A DNA stretch of 64,000 nucleotides from Laguncularia racemosa (Eukaryota > Streptophyta > Magnoliopsida > Myrtales > Combretaceae), in the NCBI GenBank assembly GCA_037954665.1, contig JBBMOL010000038.1, positions 5,704,001 to 5,768,000 of the forward strand, in the 5' to 3' direction. How positions within the stretch are numbered: the first letter of the stretch is position 1; the number at the start of each line of letters is the position of its first letter. The translations under genes and the position numbers were made by a program. This document shows, one piece after another, positions 57,556 to 64,000 of this stretch. The notes under the pieces were generated by a model. That model did not search any database, was not told the origin of the DNA, and saw only the letters and a program-made list of their open reading frames with translations.

Positions 57556-58555
57556 TGATGTGCCTAATTCCACTTAAAAAGCACAATTAAAAGACTCAAG
57601 AAATAGCAATCTTAAGTCAACAACAAACCGGATCCACAAGGGGCAAAATTACGTGAACCCTAGTAAGATGTAATGAATTCCAAATGCTCAATGATACAAT
57701 TGTAATACCACAATGATAATCTCTTCTAATAACACCCTAATCACATATAATCCCACGAAAATAATCCAAAAATTCAAAAGAAAACCTCAATTCCAAGGAC
57801 TCCTTTCCACTAGTGAAATTAACATTTCAAGTGGAATTCTTCAAGGATGGTTCGAATTCAATTGTAAGGGATCTTAATTAAACACAAGAATTCGACAACA
57901 ATTAGAAGAAAATCAGTCCAAGAACTATCTCAATTCAACCTTAGATATGACACACTAGAGAAGAAAAGAAATCACAATAAAATGAAATTGATACAACTCA
58001 CAATTTCAAAGTGTTGCACTCACCATAATTTCAACTCTTGGGATTGAAATTGATAAGAGTCTAATGAAAATTAGGAACCCTAATTCTCACGTGAAGATGA
58101 AGTGTATAATCTGCAAAATTAGCCCCCTCAAACCCTCTCTTAAGCAAGTATTTATACTTGCTACTCTTAGAGTTAAAAAGTGCTCAAAATTACAAGTTTG
58201 CCACTTTTAAGGTGGCTAACCCTAAATGAAAGTTACAAAGAAATAAAAGTATCCCAAAACCAAAATAGTTCATAAAACAATTACAAGATACAAAATAACA
58301 TAAATCTTCATGATCCAATGCCTCAAGATAGAAAAACAATCGCAGCGGGTCTTTGATTGTCATCTTGAAAAATGTTCTGTGTCCAACGGGAGTTGTAAGA
58401 CATATTGGCATCCCATGGAGAATTATCATTGTACCTGTAAGATTATTCTTAAATTTTTTTATTAGAAATAAAGACATAAGGTAGATATGAGCAATTTGGA
58501 TCATCATCCAGATTGGGTTCTGAAAAGGTTGATAATGTCAGAAATTTTCCCATCA
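57556..58555 (-). repeat. Outer D 5' LTR (right)
   Basis: 1,000 bp, TGATGTGCC...TTTTCCCATCA on the plus strand, followed by TTATA. It shows the uninterrupted C2 insertion site AACAATCGCAGC near 58336. Confidence 0.92.
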
Positions 58556-58560
58556 TTATA

Positions 58561-58680
58561 TAAGGCATAAAATTTATGTTAGCACCTAGATTGGCTAAAG
58601 CCTTTTTAATAAACAAGTTAGTAATCAAACAAGGTAAAGTAAAACTCCTTGGATCTTTCAATTATTTTTGGTAACTTATT
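58561..58680 (-). pseudogene. Relic F protease, N-terminal half
   Basis: Minus strand: KDPRSFTLPCLITNLFIKKALANLGANINFMPY, ending at the D insertion. The active-site motif reads N-L-G-A instead of D-S/L-G-A. It is continuous with 48481-48741. Confidence 0.7.
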
Positions 58681-59857
58681 GTGCAAAATGGCTAGGCATT
58701 CTTCACTAAGAGTAATTATTGAGATCTCTAATGTTTTAGAAAATTTACGTACTTTAATATTTGATACAAAGTCTCAACAAAAGGTAAGTTAACGCTAAGT
58801 TTAAAATGTTCAAGGAACTTATCATACTGCTCATTAGAGTGATCTTTCTTTAGGTATGCTAGGTAAAGAACGGGTGATACAAACTTATTCACTTTTAGAG
58901 GTTTCTCAACATCCTTTTTTGCTTTTCACTTTCCTTTCCAACTTCATCCCACTGTAATTCTACTCATACTACAATTCTTTTTTTCTCCTTAAGGTAGTTG
59001 CTTTTACATCCACACTTGGGTTGGGTTCTATATTTCTAGGCAAAGTTTCTTGTGGCTTTTAAAAAACCATTCTTACAATCTAACCAATTTGATTCTCTAC
59101 ATTCTAAATTGAAGCCTCGTAATTCCTTGATGATGCTTCTATGGCTTAGAAGCATGTCTTAGAGATGTGAATAAATCTTGTCTATAAGTTGTCTAATTTC
59201 AACTTCTTTTCTTAAGGTAGATGTGGTTGTTAGAATCTTGGTGGTTATTTCTCTATTGATTGCCCCTAAGAGAAGTTGGGGTGATTTATCTAACCAGGAT
59301 TATAGGTTTTGCTATAGGGGTTGTTTTGCTATCTGTTGGCATTCTTTACATAATAAACCTATCCATTAAAATCTATTAGAGACTTACTTGTAGGTTGTGT
59401 AATTAATAACCCATTAATTTTCTTGCTCAAGGCCTTCACCTATGTTGCAAGTGCAATAATGACAAGAACATTGTAAACTCCTACTAGTCGAGTCAGTCTT
59501 ACCCTTATGGTGTTCCATTAATAGCAATTCTTGACCATGCTTTCAATTAAACTCTAAACCTTATTAGGTGTTTTGTTATTCAATGTACCTCCAACTACTG
59601 TGTCTATCATCTATATAGTATTCCGATTCAATCCATCACAGAAAGTCTGAATTTGTATCCATAGTGGAGGTCCATGATGTGGAGACCTTCTCAATAGATC
59701 TTTAAATTTCTCCCGTGTGTCATATAATGTCTCTAACTTGATTTGATCATAGGAAGAGATGTCGCTCTTCAGCTTCACAATTTTGGCCTATGGAAGTACA
59801 TTGTTAGAAAATTTTCAACCATCAACTCCCATATAGTAATTAAACCTCTAGGGAAAG
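58681..59857 (-). pseudogene. Relic F gag-to-protease region, decayed
   Basis: Minus strand. Traces of gag at 59560-59857 (LITIWELMVENFLTMYF and IQTFCDGLNRNTI) show an Athila-type core. The stretch 58681-59560 is too decayed to read. G is inserted at 59857/59858. Confidence 0.6.
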
Positions 59858-62106
59858 TGTGATACTATGTTATTTTAAGCAACTAACTTGGAGCATGAGT
59901 CAACCTTCTTAGATTTGGGCCAAATTATATGTAAGTGTGTTGTACTATTTAATTTGAATATATGTATGTTGTATGAATATAAAGTCCTGATACACATGCA
60001 TACACACACACACACACACACATAAATATAGAAATATGAAAATAGTTTAACTAATTTATAGAGTGAAGGTCTATTAAAGAAATTTTGATTTTGAGTATTA
60101 CATATAATGCAGGGTTGTAATATTAATTAATTATAACCAAATAAAGTTATGTATATGAGTATACGTGTGTATTGTGCTGAAAAGGACATATGTAATACAC
60201 ATTTTTCTAAAAATAAATAAATAAATATATGTATAAACATAATCAATGTCAATGTTGTAAATAGGAAAAGGGGACAAGGGTTGTTTCATCTTTTCCTAGT
60301 CAGGTTATAAAAGCAAAATAACTTAAGGTTTCTCCTTTTTCAAACTTGGACAACTTACAAGCATATAGAGAGATAAAAGGCGAAAGAACCCTACAAGAAA
60401 ACCTAAGGCAACTAAAGAGGAATTAAGTGGCTAATCAAATAGGTAAGGATCACAATTAGTTAAACAAGGACCTATTCTAACAATGAAGACCCAATCAGGG
60501 AACAGTTTTGTTTGTGTATAGGGATTTAATTAAAGAATGGGTTTAAGGGTGGATTGAACGAGCATAGAAGTTGTTGAAATTGGAGTTTCCCATGTAATTT
60601 GAACCAAGTAAGGAATTCTAATTCATGCTTTTGGATTTACTTAAGCTTAAGATTAGAAAATGAGGAGATTGGATGAATTAAGGTAGAAAAAAATTAGGGT
60701 TTAAAAAACGAATTGAGAGATGCACGACCATCTAACAAGGTCGTGTTACCTCTGTGTTAAAATGATAAGAACATGACCTCCTAACACAGTTGTGTTTCAA
60801 CCGTGTTGTATTCAAAAGTTATGTCAAGAGATACATGGTGTCCTAATACGGTCGTGTTTCAATCATGTTAAATCGTGAGAAACACAGCTTCCTAACACAA
60901 CCATGTTCCAACCTTATTGAAGCTAAATCTCACTGAGAGATACATGACCCTCAACATGGTTATGTACTAGCTCGTTTTGGGTAACACGACCTCTAACATG
61001 GCCATATTAAGTGATGAATGTTATCAATATATATCAAATTATCTTCTTAATTAACTAAGTTCCACACAATCGAGACAATTAGTATAACCTTAGATAACAT
61101 AATAGATTAAGAGGTGTTAGAAGAAATATATTATATTTGGATTAATACTAAGAATGATGTCTTAATGATCATACAGATATCAACTTAGCTTAAGTTTAGG
61201 ACAAGAAGTGCGTAAGGCTAGGATTCCCGGTATGTGTTTACTTTATTTGTTATATGTGATTATTAGGAAGCTATTTAATGAGTTGTATGTGAAATAATGA
61301 AATGTTAAGATGTTATGTGAATTACTTGGTATTACGAAGTAATACAATGTTATTGGTTGAATGAGATATGTTGCTTATACTTAGCTTAGCCTAGGGACCT
61401 ACAGTGACAGATCCTTAAGGGGCACCTTGATGATCGGTATGCCGTGTTGTTCCTAATGGGGCCATGCATCGAAATGATTTGAGATAGATTAAGGTTAGAT
61501 GGGGCTCATTGAAGCAGTTCCCACTAAGACAAAACTTGTGTGTACTAGGGTCTTGAGTGCTTCTATGTGTAATAATTCGTTTGGGTATTGATGTGTGAAC
61601 TGAATTGTGAATGTGTTGAGGATAAATGTTACACATATGCATGTGATATTAATGTGGTGTGTCATGTGCATGTGGGTGTGGTATTGATGTACTGAGCTTG
61701 GGCTCGCCCCCTTTCTTATATTTTTTTAGCTGTAGGTGGAAATGACGAACAACTAGAGTATGATGAGAATGTGAACTTGGTGGGACATTATTTGGATGAG
61801 ATAGGAAGATAACACTATTATTATGTAGAGGAAGAGTGACAGGAATTCTGAATATTTGTAAATCAATGTTTTATTCATTAAATTGAAGTTATGGAGATAA
61901 ATTATAGTATGAGATTTGTTTGCTGTTAAATAATGAAATTTGGAATGACTCATCCATGAGTCATTCATTTAATTATAGTTATAATAGTATGATGGATAGT
62001 GTATATGATCAGGTTTTGAAGTATGATGGAGTTTTAGAGTCTTAATGTGTCACTTGGTAGTAGTGACATGTAGCGAGCTATGATGCTCTAAGTTCTGGGC
62101 GTTACA
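59858..62106 (+). repeat. Probable 5' LTR of element G (Tekay/Del-like)
   Basis: About 2.25 kb from TGTGATAC to CTGGGCGTTACA; the left edge is the junction with F gag and the end resembles Tekay/Del LTR ends. A degraded PBS-like stretch follows. It contains a CA microsatellite (60001-60022) and a degenerate array of ACACGGTCGTGTT-type words (about 60720-61015). The second LTR is outside the window, so the boundaries are tentative. Confidence 0.6.
60001..60022 (+). repeat. CA microsatellite
   Basis: About eleven CA dinucleotides with little interruption inside LTR G. Confidence 0.9.
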
Positions 62107-62558
62107 GCTTAAGTAGTATTACAACTTAGGTTGATGATCCCTAGAAGCCTAGGTTTTGATCAAAAGAATATAAGTAAGTTGTATTGGAACACTAGGTTTT
62201 GATGATCTTTAGAATTTAAGATGTGATCAAACAGAGATTTAGTTGAGGACTTCTAGAATAAAGTAATGATCTACAAGGTGTAGGATTCAATAAATAGAAG
62301 TTAAGTTGAAATCTTTAGAAGACTAAGTAAATGATCTATAGATCCATAAGAATGAAGAGAGTGGGTAAATTAGGGGATAACTATTATGTTATGTTAATCC
62401 TAATATTCTATGCGATTGTATTTTGTTGAATATTCCTCTATAATTTCGTATAGGAATATATATATGTTTGAGCTTTAATATACATAGATGTATACTGTCA
62501 CTAACTCCCCTTATAAATTTTAACTCTATAATCATTATATTGTCTCAATTTACATAAA

Positions 62559-64000
62559 ATGCCTCCAAGAAGAACTATCATAAGGGGGTTCATCTAGTGT
62601 TGGTTAGGGTGGAGATGCCCTAGAGGATAGGAACCCTTAAAGACTACCTTTGTAGGAAACCCTTGAGCAGACTAATGTCACAGCTACTCAGCTGCTAGAA
62701 ATTGTAAATGCTCTAATGGGAATGTTAGCACAACAATAACAACAAGCTGTGAGACCTATCAGGCCTGCAAAGGCTAGAAAAATTTGTAAGACTAGCTAAG
62801 GAGTTCCATCTAAAGGTTGATGATCTAATAGAGGCCAAATATTGGATCATTGAGATTGAAAAGACCTTTAAAGCCTTCATGGTCATTGAAGATAGAAAAG
62901 TGAGATATGCTACTTATATACTGAAGGGAGCAGCTGTAGATTGGTAGACTGGTATGTCAAGATTAGCTGGAGCTCCTAACTAATGATTGGGGTTTAAGGA
63001 ACTCTTTTATGAAAAGTACTTTCCTAGCGGCATCAAAGGCAAAATGGAGGCGGATTATTATAACTGCTAGCAAGGTAGTAGATCTGTAGAGGCATATGAA
63101 GTAGAGTTGAACCACTTAAAGCAAAATCTTACTAGATGTGATGAGAGGAGATGATGTCTTTTGAGCTAGAAGATTTTTGACGGGACTAGAGCTTACCCTA
63201 TAACATGAAGTGGAGGCTTTTCAGTTGACTAGTTATGTAGAAGTAGTTGACAAAGCAAAATACTTGGAGTAGAGCAAAAAGAGAATGAGGAACAACTATT
63301 CCGCATATCAGGATTAGTTTTAGGAAAAAGGCTTTTTTCCAACATACCTTATGCAGATAAAGAGAAGAGGCCAGTTGTATATCCAGCCAAACCTATGGCT
63401 TATGCACCTAGGCCTCTTTAAACTAGGCTTGCACCTCTAGCACTGCCTCCTCCACCACAAGTAGGTCAAGGTGTAAGATGTCCCAGATGATTAGGATTGC
63501 AAGATTTGCAACAGTGTAATTGGCTAAAAGGGGCATGCTTCTCTTGTGGCAAAATAGGATATACCAATAGGAACTATACTGATAGGACTCTCCTTCAGAC
63601 CATCTACTATACCTATAAGTAGAGAGGTCATAGATCATTCGAGTGTGGTGCTTAACACACTCAGGCAATTGCACCCCCACAAACCCAATGACCTATAAGG
63701 ACTGCACTTAAAGGGCCATTAGGTAGAAATCAGAATGGGGGACCAAGATAGAGGGCACATGGTAGGGTATTTGCATTGCAATAGCCGCAATAGGATGCCT
63801 ATGATCAAGATATCATGGTAGGTACACTGTTCATAAACTCGAATATTGCCTATGTTTTGTTTGACATAGGTGTAACCCAATCCTGCATATCACCTGTGTT
63901 TATGAATGTATGTGGATTAAATCTTGTTATATTGGAGAATGCTATGATTGTAAATACTCCTTTTGGAGTAGGAGGGAAATTAGATCGAATATGTAAAGAT
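62559..64000 (+). pseudogene. Element G gag and start of protease, heavily decayed
   Basis: Starts MPPRRT at 62559, typical of Tekay/Del gag. Traces of the gag core follow in several frames: ARKICKTS-type, SAATYWLIEIEKTFKAF-like near 62840-62880, and the YKELFYEKYFPS-like segment near 62995-63030. The zinc knuckle near 63536 reads C-x2-C and then Tyr and Tyr in place of His and Cys. The protease begins near 63830 with L-F-D-I-G-V-T at 63857-63877 (D-I-G in place of D-S/T-G). Many stops and shifts. The rest of pol is beyond the window. Confidence 0.7.

Larger units (their letters stand above)
48742..58555 (-). mobile_element. Element D (outer, minus strand): complete TR-GAG-like element
   Basis: LTRs: the left (3') LTR is split as 48742-49528 and 54528-54742 by C2; the right (5') LTR is 57556-58555. 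Each is about 1,000 bp. The target duplication TTATA is at 48737-48741 and 58556-58560, inside the protease gene of F. The internal region 54743-57555 is about 2.8 kb with reversed PBS GCTCTGATACCA (57538-57549), gag, CCHC and protease, and no RT or integrase. This is the only D copy in the window with an uninterrupted order of gag core, knuckle and protease. It hosts C2. Confidence 0.9.
46411..59857 (-). mobile_element. Relic F: old minus-strand Athila-type element, split by insertions
   Basis: Pieces on the minus strand read in pol order from right to left: gag (about 59560-59857), protease N half (58561-58680), protease C half (48481-48741), RT N part (47800-48180), RT C part and RNase H start (46418-47050). 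Insertions between them are D (48742-58555) and C3 (47092-47799); G (59858 on) cuts the gag side. Integrase and LTRs are absent. Many substitutions and stops mark it as the oldest element here. Confidence 0.75.

Overview
This window is a plant nuclear repeat island, probably from an AT-rich eudicot genome. It is built almost wholly of LTR retrotransposons inserted into one another. Evidence: gypsy gag-pol domains of Athila type, LTRs bounded by TGAT...ATCA, primer-binding sites for tRNA-Asp and initiator tRNA-Met, and six flanking or nested junctions at exact LTR ends, five of them with 5-bp target duplications. I found no host gene, tRNA gene, rRNA gene or CRISPR array. Only about 2 to 3 kb (13184-14388, 15198-16012, 30530-30625, 45713-46410) is not obviously transposon. 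The species cannot be named from sequence alone.

Families (letters are mine). A, B and F are Athila-lineage Ty3/gypsy elements. A is partial at 1-6492. B is full length at 32238-42279, with further LTR pieces at 6493-8689 and a solo LTR at 50605-52338. F is an old minus-strand relic in pieces from about 46411 to 59857. C and D are short elements with their own LTRs, an initiator-Met PBS and only gag-zinc knuckle-protease coding, with no RT or integrase, i.e. non-autonomous TR-GAG-like elements. C copies lie at 8690-13183, 47092-47799, 49529-54522 and, as a fragment, 28100-28280. D copies lie at 16013-30524, 17913-28099, 30626-45707 and 48742-58555, with a divergent LTR at 14389-15197. G is a decayed Tekay/Del-like chromovirus start at 59858-64000.

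Layout. Left stack: A sits in a B LTR, which sits in a second B LTR, which sits in a third, which sits in a tandem C element. Middle: a minus-strand D element (TSD TATTG) holds a forward array of four D LTRs and three internal regions. Ninety-six bases further on, another D element (TSD TCTTT) holds the full-length B element (TSD CACTG). Right stack: a solo B LTR (TSD CCCAA) in C (TSD AATCG) in D (TSD TTATA) in the protease gene of F; G is also inserted in the gag of F.

How the parts work together. C and D lack polymerase and integrase. Their initiator-Met PBS differs from the tRNA-Asp PBS of B, so a chromovirus-like partner rather than Athila would be their expected helper (inference). All copies look inactive: reading frames are largely collinear but carry premature stops. 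Every stop with an intact sister codon in the window is a C-to-T or G-to-A change, as expected for methylated, silenced DNA. The most interesting structural signals are a covarying tandem hairpin just after pol in A and B, complementary internal deletions in the D family, reading frames that cross the polypurine tract into U3 in both C and D, and a triplicated primer-binding-site region.
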